A DNA stretch of 64,000 bases, taken from the NCBI RefSeq assembly GCF_021698975.1, contig NZ_SSXA01000002.1, positions 1 through 64,000 of the forward strand. The letters are read 5' to 3'. The stretch comes from Blastococcus sp. KM273128. Its GTDB lineage: Bacteria; Actinomycetota; Actinomycetes; Mycobacteriales; Geodermatophilaceae. The position numbers were made by a program, and so were the translations under genes. Below the pieces are notes generated by a model. That model made no database searches. It was given only the letters and a program-made list of their open reading frames with translations, and was not told the origin of the DNA. Below are positions 12,092 to 21,235 of this stretch, one piece after another. Within the stretch, counting starts at the first letter, position 1, and each line of letters opens with the position of its first letter.

Positions 12092-12707
12092 CAGCCGCAG
12101 CGACGACCGGGCCCCCGCCCGTCGGGGGCGCGGCGAGGTCGAGCGCCCCGCCGGTGCGACGTCCGGACGCCACGTCGCCCGGCCCGGGCTGCGCGACAAG
12201 CTGGTGCCGGCGCCCGCCCAGGGCTTCGGCGTCACCTTCGCGCAGATGTTCCGGACGGTGACCACCGAGCAGTACCCGTTCGAGCCGAAGGTGACCAAGC
12301 CGCGCTACCACGGGCGGCACGTGCTCAACCGGCACCCCGACGGGCTGGAGAAGTGCGTCGGCTGCGAGTTGTGCGCCTGGGCCTGCCCCGCCGACGCGAT
12401 CTACGTGGAGGGCGGCGACAACACCGAGGACGCCCGCTACTCGCCCGGCGAGCGGTACGGCGCGGTCTACCAGATCAACTACCTGCGCTGCATCTTCTGC
12501 GGGCTCTGCATCGAGGCCTGCCCGACCCGCTCGCTGACCATGAGCAACGACTTCGAGCTGGCCGACGACAACCGGCGCGACCTGATCTACACCAAGGAGC
12601 AGCTCATGGCCCCGCTCCTGCCCGGCATGGAGGCGCCCCCGCACGCCATGCGGCTCGGCGACGACGAGAAGGACTACTACCTGCGCGAACCGGAGGTCCG
12701 GTCGTGA
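12084..12707 (+). CDS. nuoI: NADH-quinone oxidoreductase subunit I (two [4Fe-4S] clusters)
   Basis: A 207-residue 8Fe ferredoxin-type subunit that binds clusters N6a and N6b. The two CxxCxxCxxxCP motifs are complete: C91, C94, C97, C101 ([13 protein letters not shown]) and C136, C139, C142, C146 ([13 protein letters not shown]). A 40-residue arginine-rich N-terminal extension precedes the conserved part. ATG 12084 overlaps nuoH by eight bases, is preceded by CAGGAGGACGGCG, and fits the usual N-terminus. The stop overlaps the GTG of nuoJ (12704-12707). Confidence 0.96.
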   Translation: MSDSRSDDRAPARRGRGEVERPAGATSGRHVARPGLRDKLVPAPAQGFGVTFAQMFRTVTTEQYPFEPKVTKPRYHGRHVLNRHPDGLEKCVGCELCAWACPADAIYVEGGDNTEDARYSPGERYGAVYQINYLRCIFCGLCIEACPTRSLTMSNDFELADDNRRDLIYTKEQLMAPLLPGMEAPPHAMRLGDDEKDYYLREPEVRS

Positions 12708-13558
12708 CGCCGGACGCCGCGGTCGTCATCGGCACCGGCGAGGCGGTCGTCTTCTGGATCCTCGGCCCGCTGGCCCTGGCCGGGGCCCTGGGCATGGTGC
12801 TCAGCCGCAACGCCGTGCACTCCGCCCTCTGGCTGGTGCTGACCATGCTCTCGCTGGGCGTCTTCTACGTCGTCCAGTCCGCGCCCTTCCTCGGTGCCGT
12901 GCAGATCATCGTCTACACCGGCGCGATCATGATCCTGTTCCTCTTCGTGCTCATGCTGGTGGGCCGGGACTCCTCGGACTCGGTGGTCGAGACGCTCCGC
13001 GGGCAGCGCGTGGCGGCGACGCTGCTGGGCATCGGGTTCGCCGCGCTCGTCGGCGCCGGCATCGCCCGCGCCACCCAGGACCTGCCCGTGGTCGGGCTGG
13101 CGGGGGTGCAGGCCGGGCCGGGCGGGCCGGACGCGGGCAACGTCGAGGCGATCGCGGCCCTGCTCTACACCCGCTACCTGCTGGCCTTCGAGGTCACCGG
13201 GGCGCTGCTGATCGTCGCCGCCGTCGGTGCGCTGGTGTTCACCCAGGTCGAGCGGGCGCCCGGCAGCCGCAGCGGCCAGAAGGAGCTGTCGCGGGCGCGC
13301 TTCCTCACCGACCGGCCGCAGACCCTCCCCGGCCCCGGCGTCTACGCCCGCGCGACCTCGGTGGCCGCGCCGGGGATGCTGCCCGACGGCGGGATCGCGG
13401 AGGACAGCCTCGCCACCGGCATCGAGCCGCAGCGGGTGGAACCCGCGCCCCGGGGCGCCGGCCGGCACCAGCTCGGCTCCCCGGACGCCGCGCTGGGCGC
13501 GCTGGACCCCACGGTCAGCGACACCCCGGGCGGCCGCGAGGGCGGTGAGCACCGGTGA
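12704..13558 (+). CDS. nuoJ: NADH-quinone oxidoreductase subunit J
   Basis: A membrane subunit (284 residues) with five predicted helices in the first 180 residues. The conserved segments [20 protein letters not shown] and [22 protein letters not shown] include the bulged third helix that is important for coupling. The last 100 residues are a soluble, proline-rich tail that is variable in actinobacteria. The GTG at 12704 overlaps nuoI, and the stop overlaps the nuoK GTG (13555-13558). Confidence 0.93.
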   Translation: MTPDAAVVIGTGEAVVFWILGPLALAGALGMVLSRNAVHSALWLVLTMLSLGVFYVVQSAPFLGAVQIIVYTGAIMILFLFVLMLVGRDSSDSVVETLRGQRVAATLLGIGFAALVGAGIARATQDLPVVGLAGVQAGPGGPDAGNVEAIAALLYTRYLLAFEVTGALLIVAAVGALVFTQVERAPGSRSGQKELSRARFLTDRPQTLPGPGVYARATSVAAPGMLPDGGIAEDSLATGIEPQRVEPAPRGAGRHQLGSPDAALGALDPTVSDTPGGREGGEHR

Positions 13559-13854
13559 GCCTCTCCTACTACCTGGTGTTCGCGGCGATCCTGTTCACCA
13601 TCGGCGCCGTCGGCGTCCTGGTGCGGCGCAACGCGATCGTGGTGTTCATGTGCGTCGAGCTGATGCTCAACGCCGTCAACCTCACGCTCATCACCTTCGC
13701 GCGGTCCACCGGCACCGTCGACGGGCAGATCATCGCGCTCTTCGTCATGGTCGTCGCCGCCGCCGAGGTGGTCGTCGGCCTCGCGATCATCATGTCGATC
13801 TACCGGACCCGCAGGTCCGCCTCGATCGACGACGCCAACCTGCTGAAGTACTGA
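13555..13854 (+). CDS. nuoK: NADH-quinone oxidoreductase subunit K
   Basis: A 99-residue three-helix membrane subunit. The buried glutamates needed for proton transfer are visible in [14 protein letters not shown] (helix 2) and [17 protein letters not shown] (helix 3). GTG 13555 is translationally coupled to nuoJ. A 19-base gap follows before nuoL. Confidence 0.95.
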   Translation: MSLSYYLVFAAILFTIGAVGVLVRRNAIVVFMCVELMLNAVNLTLITFARSTGTVDGQIIALFVMVVAAAEVVVGLAIIMSIYRTRRSASIDDANLLKY

Positions 13855-13873
13855 CGGCGAGACGGGGACACCT

Positions 13874-15781
13874 GTGTCTGAGACGCTGCCCGCGGACGGG
13901 CTGCTCGGCTGGTCGTGGTTGCTCATCGCGCTGCCGCTGGCCGGCGCGGCGGTGCTGCTGCTGGGCGGCCGCCGCACCGACCGCTGGGGCCACCTGCTGG
14001 GGGCGGCGACGGTCGCGACCGCGTTCGTGCTGGCCGTGCTGTGCACGGTGCAGCTGGCCGGCCAGGACGGGGCGCCGGCCGACGTCGAGCTGTTCACCTT
14101 CATCGCCACCGGCGAGCTCGACGTCACCGCCGGGCTGCTGTTCGACCCGCTGTCGGCGGTCTTCGCCCTGCTGATCACCGGGGTCGGCTCGCTGATCCAC
14201 GTCTACTCGATCGGCTACATGGCGCACGACCCGGGCCGCCGCCGGTTCTTCGCCTACCTGAACCTCTTCGTGGCGGCGATGCTGCTGCTGGTCCTCGGCA
14301 ACAGCTTCGTGGCCCTGTACGTCGGGTGGGAGGGCGTCGGCCTGGCGTCCTACCTGCTGATCGCCTTCTGGTACACCCGCCCCGGCGCGGCGACCGCGGC
14401 CAAGAAGGCGTTCATCATGAACCGGGTCGGCGACGTCGGCCTGGCCTTGGCGATCTTCATCATGTTCGCCCAGCTGGGCACCACCTCCTACGCGGGCGTC
14501 TTCGGCACGGTCGGCACCCTCGCCGGCGGGACGATCACCGCGATCGGCCTGCTCCTGCTGCTCGGCGCGTGCGGCAAGTCCGGCCAGTTCCCCCTGCAGG
14601 CGTGGCTGCCCGACGCGATGGAGGGCCCCACCCCGGTCTCGGCGCTCATCCATGCCGCGACCATGGTCACCGCCGGCGTCTACCTCATCGCCCGCTCGGC
14701 GCCCATCTACGACCTGACGCCGACCGCGCGGGCGGTGGTGCTGGCCGTCGGTGCGCTGACCCTGCTCATCGGGGCGATCGCCGGCTGCGCCTACGACGAC
14801 ATCAAGAAGGTGCTGGCGTACTCGACGGTCAGCCAGATCGGCTACATGTTCCTGGCCGTCGGCCTCGGCCCGGCCGGCTACGTCGCGGGGCTCGCCCACC
14901 TGCTCGCGCACGGCTTCTTCAAGGCCGGGCTCTTCCTCGGCGCCGGGTCGGTCATGCACGCGATGCGCGACTCGGTGGACATGCGCCGCTTCGGGGCGCT
15001 GTGGAACAAGCTGCCGATCACCTTCGCGACCTTCGGCCTTGGCTACCTCGCGCTCATCGGCTTCCCGTTCCTCTCCGGCTACTTCACCAAGGACGCGATC
15101 ATCGAGGCGGCCCTGGACCGGGACGACGTCTGGGGCTGGGTGCTCGGGGGCGTCGCGGTGCTCGGCGCCGGGCTGACCGCCTTCTACATGACCCGGCTGA
15201 TGCTCATGACCTTCTTCGGCCGCGCGCGGTGGGAGGAGGGGGTGCACCCGCACGAGGCGCCACCGGTGATGACCGCGCCGATGGTGGTGCTGGCCGTCGG
15301 GTCGGTCGCCTCCGGTGCCCTGCTGGTCTCGGTGTTCCCGCTCTCGGGCTGGCTGGAGCCGGTGTTCGGCGAGCCGGCGGAGGCCGAGCACGTCGTGGCC
15401 CCGGCCGTGATCGGCCTGGTCGTCACCCTGGTGATGCTGCTCGGGGTGCTCGCCGCCTGGCTGTTCGTCGGCCGCCGCGAGGTGCCGGTCGCCGCGCCGG
15501 TCCGGGTCTCGCCGGTCACCCGCGCGGCGCGCAACGCGCTCTACGCGGACGCGGTGAACGAGTCGCTGTTCATGCGACCGGGGCAGTGGCTCACCCGGGC
15601 GCTGGTGTGGGTGGACAACCGCGGTGTCGACGGCGCGGTCAACGGCCTGGCCGCCGGCCTGGGTGGGTCCTCGTCGCGTCTGGGCCGGGCCCAGACCGGC
15701 TTCGTGCGCACCTACGCCCTGGGGATGCTCGGCGGCGCGGTCGTCGTGGCCGGGGCCCTGCTGGCGGTGACGTCGGGATGA
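13874..15781 (+). CDS. nuoL: NADH-quinone oxidoreductase subunit L (antiporter-like)
   Basis: A 635-residue distal proton-pumping subunit with about sixteen helices. Recognisable blocks are HVYSIGYMAHDPGRRRFFAYLNLF, LYVGWEGVGLASYLLI with the key helix-5 glutamate, KSGQFPLQAWLPDAMEGPTPVSALIHAATMV with the broken-helix lysine and histidines, and KVLAYSTVSQIGYMFLA. The C-terminal lateral-helix region is present. The start is GTG 13874, preceded by GACGGGGAC. The stop overlaps a 19-codon mini-ORF (ATGA, 15778-15781) that leads into nuoM. Confidence 0.96.
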   Translation: MSETLPADGLLGWSWLLIALPLAGAAVLLLGGRRTDRWGHLLGAATVATAFVLAVLCTVQLAGQDGAPADVELFTFIATGELDVTAGLLFDPLSAVFALLITGVGSLIHVYSIGYMAHDPGRRRFFAYLNLFVAAMLLLVLGNSFVALYVGWEGVGLASYLLIAFWYTRPGAATAAKKAFIMNRVGDVGLALAIFIMFAQLGTTSYAGVFGTVGTLAGGTITAIGLLLLLGACGKSGQFPLQAWLPDAMEGPTPVSALIHAATMVTAGVYLIARSAPIYDLTPTARAVVLAVGALTLLIGAIAGCAYDDIKKVLAYSTVSQIGYMFLAVGLGPAGYVAGLAHLLAHGFFKAGLFLGAGSVMHAMRDSVDMRRFGALWNKLPITFATFGLGYLALIGFPFLSGYFTKDAIIEAALDRDDVWGWVLGGVAVLGAGLTAFYMTRLMLMTFFGRARWEEGVHPHEAPPVMTAPMVVLAVGSVASGALLVSVFPLSGWLEPVFGEPAEAEHVVAPAVIGLVVTLVMLLGVLAAWLFVGRREVPVAAPVRVSPVTRAARNALYADAVNESLFMRPGQWLTRALVWVDNRGVDGAVNGLAAGLGGSSSRLGRAQTGFVRTYALGMLGGAVVVAGALLAVTSG

Positions 15782-15837
15782 GCGTGCAGGTGGTCGGGAG
15801 CGCCGACGGGTACTTCGGAGAGGACGTGCTGCGGTGA
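15778..15837 (+). CDS. 19-codon mini-ORF bridging nuoL and nuoM
   Basis: The ATG at 15778 overlaps the nuoL stop as ATGA. After 19 codons (MSVQVVGSADGYFGEDVLR) the TGA at 15835-15837 overlaps the nuoM GTG at 15834 as GTGA. The segment exactly fills the only sizeable gap between late nuo genes. It also contains the nuoM ribosome binding site (GGAGAGGA, 15817-15824). It may keep terminating ribosomes on the message and so couple nuoL and nuoM translation, rather than encode a functional peptide. Product accumulation is unproven. Confidence 0.4.
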   Translation: MSVQVVGSADGYFGEDVLR

Positions 15838-17432
15838 GCGACTTCCCCTGGCTGCTGGCGATGATCGCCGTGCCGGCGATCGGGGCCGCGGTGGTCGCGG
15901 CCCTGCCCCGCGAGCGGGCCCTGCTCGCCAAGCAGGTGGCCCTCGGCGTCAGCCTCGTGGTGCTGCTGCTGGCCGTGCTGACGACGCTGGCCTTCGACGC
16001 GGGCGGGCCGCGGTTCCAGCTCACGACGTCGGTGCCCTGGATCCCCGACTTCGGCTCCGACTTCGCCCTCGGCGTCGACGGCATCGCGCTGGTGATGGTG
16101 CTGCTCATCGGCGTCCTGGTGCCGCTGGTGGTCGCCGCCTCCTGGCACGAGGCGGACGGCGGCCCCCGCCCGGTGCGGGTCTTCTTCGCCTGGCTGCTGC
16201 TGCTCGAGGCGATGATGGTCGGCGTCTTCGTCGCCACGGACCTGCTGCTGTTCTACGTGTTCTTCGAGGCGATGCTCGTCCCGATGTACTTCCTGATCGG
16301 CAGCTTCGGCGGGCCGCGCCGGCAGTACGCCGCGGTGAAGTTCTTCGTCTACAGCCTCGTCGGCGGGCTGGTCATGCTGGCCTCGGTCATCGGCGTCTAC
16401 GTCGTCAGCGCCGGCGTGCTCGGCGAGGGCACCTTCGCCTTCGACACCCTGACGCGCCTCGACATCGACCCCGACGTCCAGCGCCTGCTGTTCCTGGGCT
16501 TCTTCATCGCGTTCGCGATCAAGGCGCCGCTGGTGCCCCTGCACACCTGGCTGCCCGACTCCGGTGCCGAGGCCCCCGTCGGCGGGGCGGTGCTCCTGGT
16601 GGGCGTCCTCGACAAGGTGGGCACCTTCGGGTTCATCCGCTACTGCCTGCCGCTGTTCCCGGACGCCTCCCGGTTCTACGCCCCGTTCGTGCTGGTCCTG
16701 GCGGTGGTCGGCATCCTCTACGCCGCCCTGCTGGCGATGGGTCAGAGCGACATGAAGCGGCTGGTCTCCTACACCTCGATCTCGCATTTCGGCTTCATCG
16801 CGCTGGGCATCTTCGCCTTCACCACCGAGGCCGGCACCGGCGCGGTGCTGTACATGGTCAACCACGGGCTGGCGACCGGCCTGCTGTTCCTGGTGGTCGG
16901 CATGCTCATCGCCCGCGGCGGCTCCCGACGCATCGCCGACTACGGCGGGGTGGCGGCGAAGGCGCCGCTGCTGGCCGGGGCGTTCCTGGTGGCTGGCCTG
17001 GCGTCGCTGGCCCTGCCGGGGACCGGCAGCTTCGTCAGCGAGTTCCTCGTGCTGATCGGCTCGTTCCCCGAGCGGCCGGTCTTCACGGTGCTCGCGACGC
17101 TCGGCATCATCCTGGCCGCGCTCTACGTGCTGCTCATGTACCAGCGCACCATGCACGGGCCCGCCCGCGGCGTGCTGCTGCAGGAGGACCCGGCCGAGCC
17201 GCTGCCGGGCGCCGGCGGTGGTGGCGCGACGGCGACCGCCACGCTCCCCGCCCCGCAGCGATCGCTGCGCGTGGCCGACCTCGGCCGGCGGGAGATCGCC
17301 GTCGTCGCGCCGCTGGTCGCGCTGATCCTCGTGCTCGGGGTCTACCCGCAGCCGCTGATCGACCTGATCGAACCGGCCGTCGTCGCCACCCTCGACGACA
17401 TGGGCGCCGCCTCCGGAGGGACCGACCGATGA
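15834..17432 (+). CDS. nuoM: NADH-quinone oxidoreductase subunit M (antiporter-like)
   Basis: A 532-residue proton-pumping membrane subunit with about fourteen helices. The helix-5 region FYVFFEAMLVPMYFLIGSFGG carries the essential glutamate. The block FIAFAIKAPLVPLHTWLPDSGAEAPVGGAVLL is diagnostic of NuoM, and KRLVSYTSISHFGFIALGIFAF follows. The GTG at 15834 is supported by GGAGAGGA at 15817-15824. A glycine/alanine-rich loop of about 35 residues (FLLQ-like region to RSLRVADL) precedes the last helix. The stop overlaps the nuoN ATG (17429-17432). Confidence 0.96.
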   Translation: MSDFPWLLAMIAVPAIGAAVVAALPRERALLAKQVALGVSLVVLLLAVLTTLAFDAGGPRFQLTTSVPWIPDFGSDFALGVDGIALVMVLLIGVLVPLVVAASWHEADGGPRPVRVFFAWLLLLEAMMVGVFVATDLLLFYVFFEAMLVPMYFLIGSFGGPRRQYAAVKFFVYSLVGGLVMLASVIGVYVVSAGVLGEGTFAFDTLTRLDIDPDVQRLLFLGFFIAFAIKAPLVPLHTWLPDSGAEAPVGGAVLLVGVLDKVGTFGFIRYCLPLFPDASRFYAPFVLVLAVVGILYAALLAMGQSDMKRLVSYTSISHFGFIALGIFAFTTEAGTGAVLYMVNHGLATGLLFLVVGMLIARGGSRRIADYGGVAAKAPLLAGAFLVAGLASLALPGTGSFVSEFLVLIGSFPERPVFTVLATLGIILAALYVLLMYQRTMHGPARGVLLQEDPAEPLPGAGGGGATATATLPAPQRSLRVADLGRREIAVVAPLVALILVLGVYPQPLIDLIEPAVVATLDDMGAASGGTDR

Positions 17433-18967
17433 TCGAGGCACCCGACCTCTCCTGGGCGGCGCTGGCCCCCCTGCTGCTGGTGTTCGGCGCGGCCTGCGCC
17501 GGCATCCTGGTCGAGGCCTTCGTGCCGCGGTCGGTGCGGCACCCCGTCCAGGTGGGCCTCGCGCTGGCGGGCACCGTCGGGGCGCTGGCCGCGACGGTGC
17601 TGCTCGCGGGCACCCGGGAGGTGACCGCCGTCGGTGCCCTGGCCGTCGACGGCGCCGCGCTGTTGCTCCAGGCCACGATCGCCGGGCTGGGCGCGCTCTC
17701 CCTGCTGCTGTTCGCCGAGCGGTCGCTGGACCCGGCGCGGTCGGCGTTCGTGGTGAGCGCCGCCGTCCCCGCGGGCAGCCCGCGCGACCGGGAGCTGGCC
17801 ACCGTGCCGCGGGTGCAGACCGAGGTCTACCCGCTGGCGACCTTCGCGATCGGCGGCATGATGCTGTTCGTCGCGGCCAACGACCTGCTGGTCATGTTCG
17901 TGGCGCTCGAGGTGCTGAGCCTGCCGCTGTACCTGCTCAGCGGCATGGCCCGCCGGCGCCGGCTGCTGTCCCAGGAGGCGGCGGTCAAGTACTTCCTCCT
18001 CGGCGCCTTCGCCTCGGCGTTCTTCCTGTACGGGCTGGCGCTGGTCTACGGCGCCGCCGGGAGCGTCCGGCTGAGCGAGGTCCGCGCGGCGGTGGGCACC
18101 GACGGCGGCGGGGTGCTCCTGGTCCTCGGCCTCGCGCTGCTCGTCGTCGGGCTGCTGTTCAAGGCCAGCGTCGCCCCGTTCCACACCTGGACGCCCGACG
18201 TCTACCAGGGCGCCCCGACCGCGGTGACCGCGTTCATGGCCGCCTGCACCAAGGTCGCGGCCTTCGGCGCGATCCTCCGGCTGCTGTATGTCGCCTTCGG
18301 CACCGCGGAGTGGACGTGGCGGCCGCTGGTCTACGCCGCCGCGATCGCCTCCATGGTCGTGGGCGCGGTCCTCGGCCTCACCCAGACCGACCTCAAGCGC
18401 ATGCTGGCCTACTCGTCGGTCGCGCACGCCGGCTTCCTGCTCACCGGCGTCATCGGCCTCGGTGCAGCCGGGACCGGGTCCGGGCTCGCGGCGACGATGT
18501 TCTACCTGCTCGCCTACGGCATCACCACGCTCGGCGCCTTCGCCGTCCTCACGCTCGTGCGCGACGGCGACGGGGAGGCGAGCCACCTGTCGCAGTGGGC
18601 CGGGCTCGGCGCGCGCTCGCCGATCACCGCGGCCGTGATGACGCTGTTCCTGCTGGCGCTGGCGGGGATCCCGCTCACCGCGGGCTTCACCGGCAAGTTC
18701 GCGGTGTTCCGGGCGGCGATCGAGCAGGGTGCCTGGCCGCTGGCCGTCGTCGCGCTGCTGGCCAGCGCCGTCGCCGCCTTCTTCTACCTCCGCGTCGTCG
18801 TGCTCATGTACTTCTCGGAGCCGGTCGCCGACGGCCCGACCGTGGGCGTGCCCGGGGTGCCCACCACCCTGGTGCTCGCGGTGACCGCGGCGGCGACCCT
18901 CGCGCTCGGCATCGTCCCCGGGGCGGTGCTCGACCTCGCCGGGCGGGCGGCTATCTTCGTCGGTTGA
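17429..18967 (+). CDS. nuoN: NADH-quinone oxidoreductase subunit N (antiporter-like)
   Basis: A 512-residue proton-pumping membrane subunit with about fourteen helices. Conserved blocks are LLVMFVALEVLSLPLYLLSGM with the helix-5 glutamate, AAVKYFLLGAFASAFFLYG, LLFKASVAPFHTWTPDVYQGAPTAVTAFMA and KRMLAYSSVAHAGFLLTG. An unusually polar loop rich in A, R and P sits between helices 3 and 4. ATG 17429 overlaps nuoM. The stop TGA (18965-18967) shares its last base with the ATG of the polyprenyl synthase gene. Confidence 0.96.
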   Translation: MIEAPDLSWAALAPLLLVFGAACAGILVEAFVPRSVRHPVQVGLALAGTVGALAATVLLAGTREVTAVGALAVDGAALLLQATIAGLGALSLLLFAERSLDPARSAFVVSAAVPAGSPRDRELATVPRVQTEVYPLATFAIGGMMLFVAANDLLVMFVALEVLSLPLYLLSGMARRRRLLSQEAAVKYFLLGAFASAFFLYGLALVYGAAGSVRLSEVRAAVGTDGGGVLLVLGLALLVVGLLFKASVAPFHTWTPDVYQGAPTAVTAFMAACTKVAAFGAILRLLYVAFGTAEWTWRPLVYAAAIASMVVGAVLGLTQTDLKRMLAYSSVAHAGFLLTGVIGLGAAGTGSGLAATMFYLLAYGITTLGAFAVLTLVRDGDGEASHLSQWAGLGARSPITAAVMTLFLLALAGIPLTAGFTGKFAVFRAAIEQGAWPLAVVALLASAVAAFFYLRVVVLMYFSEPVADGPTVGVPGVPTTLVLAVTAAATLALGIVPGAVLDLAGRAAIFVG

Positions 18968-20022
18968 TGACCGGAGCCCGTGCCGCTGTCGACGGCACTC
19001 ACCCCGAGGTCTGGCACCGGATCTCCACCCCGGCGTCGACCATCGGCCCCTGGCTGCCCGACGGCGAGCTGGGGGAGGCGCTGGCGGACGGGCTGGCCCG
19101 GGTGGAGGCCGAGCTCGCCGTCGCCGTGGGCAGCGAGCACCCGTTCGTGCGCGAGGCGGCCGGTCACCTCATGGCCGCCGGGGGCAAGCGCTTCCGGCCG
19201 ATGCTGGCGCTGCTGGCCGCGCAGCTCGGCGACGCCTCGGCCGCGGAGGTCACCCAGGGTGCCGTGGTCTGCGAGCTGACCCACCTGGCCACGCTGTACC
19301 ACGACGACGTCATGGACGAGGCCGCCGTGCGCCGGGGGGCGCCGAGCGCCAACAGCCGGTGGAGCAACAGCATCGCCATCCTCACCGGCGACCTGCTCTT
19401 CGCCCGGGCCTCCGACATCCTGGCCGACCTCGGCCCCGAGGCCGTGCGCATCCAGGCGCGGACCTTCGAGCGGCTGGTCACCGGGCAGATCAAGGAGACC
19501 GTGGGCGCCCAGGCGGGCGAGGACCCGGTCGCCCACTACCTGCAGGTGCTGGCCGACAAGACCGGCTCGCTCGTCGCCACCTCGGCGCGTTTCGGGGCCT
19601 CCTTCGCCGGGGTCGACGCCGCGCTCGTGGCGGCGCTCACGGACTTCGGCGAGGAGGTCGGCGTCGCGTTCCAGATCTCCGACGACCTGATCGACATCGT
19701 CAGCACCGACGACGTCTCGGGGAAGTCCCCGGGCACCGACCTCCGCGAGGGGGTCGCCACCCTGCCGGTGCTCTTCGCCCTGGCCGGCGACGACCCCGAC
19801 GAGGCCCGGCTGCGCGAGCTCGTGGCCGGCCCGGTCACCGACGACGAGGAGCACGCCGAGGCGCTCTCGCTGCTCCGCTCCTCCCGCTCGCTGGCGCGCG
19901 CCACCGACGTCCTCCGCGAGTACGCCGACCGGGCGCGGGCCCGGCTCGACGGGGTGCCGCAGGGCGACGTCCGCGATGCCCTGTCCGCCCTCTGCGACTA
20001 CGTGGTCACGCGTACCAGCTAG
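18967..20022 (+). CDS. Long-chain polyprenyl diphosphate synthase
   Basis: A 351-residue trans-isoprenyl diphosphate synthase that condenses isopentenyl diphosphate onto an allylic primer. Both aspartate-rich motifs are present: DDVMD at 113-117 (first, with two spacing residues) and DDLID at 238-242 (second), along with GGKRFRPML near 72-80. The residue pattern before the first motif (ATLYHDD) lacks a large aromatic directly at the usual chain-length stop, which is compatible with a long product. Its ATG overlaps the nuoN stop by one base (TGATG), so it is part of the complex I transcript and most likely makes the menaquinone side chain. It may correspond to heptaprenyl- or nonaprenyl-diphosphate synthase (hepT/grcC-type); chain length cannot be read with confidence. 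Confidence 0.9.
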   Translation: MTGARAAVDGTHPEVWHRISTPASTIGPWLPDGELGEALADGLARVEAELAVAVGSEHPFVREAAGHLMAAGGKRFRPMLALLAAQLGDASAAEVTQGAVVCELTHLATLYHDDVMDEAAVRRGAPSANSRWSNSIAILTGDLLFARASDILADLGPEAVRIQARTFERLVTGQIKETVGAQAGEDPVAHYLQVLADKTGSLVATSARFGASFAGVDAALVAALTDFGEEVGVAFQISDDLIDIVSTDDVSGKSPGTDLREGVATLPVLFALAGDDPDEARLRELVAGPVTDDEEHAEALSLLRSSRSLARATDVLREYADRARARLDGVPQGDVRDALSALCDYVVTRTS

Positions 20023-20035
20023 CAGGAGGACCCCC

Positions 20036-21235
20036 ATGCCACCCACCGCTCGCGCGCTCGCGGCGGGACCGTGCATGGGCGCCGTCCTCTGCCTCACCGC
20101 CTGCGGCGGCGCCGACGAGGACGCCGGCTCGGTGGCCACCCCGCCGACCACGGAGCCCCCCGCCGCTGCCCCCTCGCTGCAGGTCGAGGTCGTCGCCGAC
20201 GGCTTGGACCACCCGTGGGACGTCGCCCAGGCCGAGGACGGCACGCTGCTGGTCGACGAGCGTGCGGGCGGCCTCACCGCTGTCCTCCCCGGCGGCACGG
20301 TGCAGGAGGTGCGGGCCGACTTCGGTGACCTGTTCGCCACCGGCGAGACCGGCCTCATGGGGCTGGCGCTGGACCCCGGCTTCGCGGAGGACCGGCGGTT
20401 CTACACCTGCCAGGGCGTGACCGGCGGCGACGGTGCCTCGGTCGAGGTGATCGCCTGGACCGCCGCCGCCGACTGGAGCTCGGCCACCCGCGCCGACGAC
20501 CCGCTGATCGGCGGCATCCCGGTGAACGAGGGCTCCGGGCGGCACGGTGGCTGCCGGCTGGCGTTCGGGGCGGACGGGGCCCTGCTGATCGGCACCGGGG
20601 ACACCGCCGCCGGCACCACCCCGCAGGACCTCGGGTCGCTGGCCGGCAAGGTGCTCCGCGCCGATCCGGCGACCGGCCAGCCGCTGCCGGACAACCCCTT
20701 CGCCGGCCCGGACGACGGCGCCGAGGACCTGATCTGGACCTACGGGCACCGGAACGTGCAGGGCCTTGCCCTCCGGCCGGGCACCGACCAGGTCTACTCC
20801 GTCGAGCACGGCCCCGACCGCAACGACGAGGTGAACCTGCTCCGGCCGGGCGGCAACCACGGCTGGGACCCCGTCGGCAGCGGCAGCTACGACGAGAGCG
20901 TGCCGATGACCGACCCGTCCATCCAGGGCGCGATCCCCGCGGTGTGGGACTCCGGCGCCCCGCCGATCGCGCCCAGCGGCGGCACCTTCCTCGACGGCGA
21001 CCAGTGGGGCGACTACGACGGGCTGCTCCTGCTGGGCGCGCTCCGCGGGCAGCACGTGCTGGCGCTGCGGCTGGACGAGCAGGGCGCGCTCGTCGAGCAG
21101 TTCCGGCTGCCCGAGCTGGACGGCACCCACGGGCGCATCCGCGCGCTCGAGCAGGGCGCCGACGGCGCGCTCTACGTCACCACCGACAACGGCGACGACG
21201 CCGACCAGCTGCTGCGCGTCACCCCGCAGGGCTGA
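20036..21235 (+). CDS. Sugar-dehydrogenase-like six-bladed beta-propeller lipoprotein
   Basis: A 399-residue exported protein of the PQQ-dependent aldose sugar dehydrogenase (GSDH/YliI) family. The N-terminus is a lipoprotein signal ending in the lipobox LTAC (Cys near residue 23), followed by an acidic, proline-rich linker. Family blocks are LDHPWDVAQAEDGTLLVDERAG, GLMGLALDPGF, WTYGHRNVQGLALRPG, VEHGPDRNDEVNLLRPGGNHGWD and APSGGTFLDGDQWGDYDGLLLLGAL. It probably acts on the outer face of the cell membrane, and its substrate is unknown. Start ATG 20036 has a strong AGCAGGAGGA. It lies 13 bases after the polyprenyl synthase stop and could be the last gene of that transcript. Its 3' end overlaps the convergent PNPOx-like gene by 17 bases. 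Confidence 0.85.
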   Translation: MPPTARALAAGPCMGAVLCLTACGGADEDAGSVATPPTTEPPAAAPSLQVEVVADGLDHPWDVAQAEDGTLLVDERAGGLTAVLPGGTVQEVRADFGDLFATGETGLMGLALDPGFAEDRRFYTCQGVTGGDGASVEVIAWTAAADWSSATRADDPLIGGIPVNEGSGRHGGCRLAFGADGALLIGTGDTAAGTTPQDLGSLAGKVLRADPATGQPLPDNPFAGPDDGAEDLIWTYGHRNVQGLALRPGTDQVYSVEHGPDRNDEVNLLRPGGNHGWDPVGSGSYDESVPMTDPSIQGAIPAVWDSGAPPIAPSGGTFLDGDQWGDYDGLLLLGALRGQHVLALRLDEQGALVEQFRLPELDGTHGRIRALEQGADGALYVTTDNGDDADQLLRVTPQG

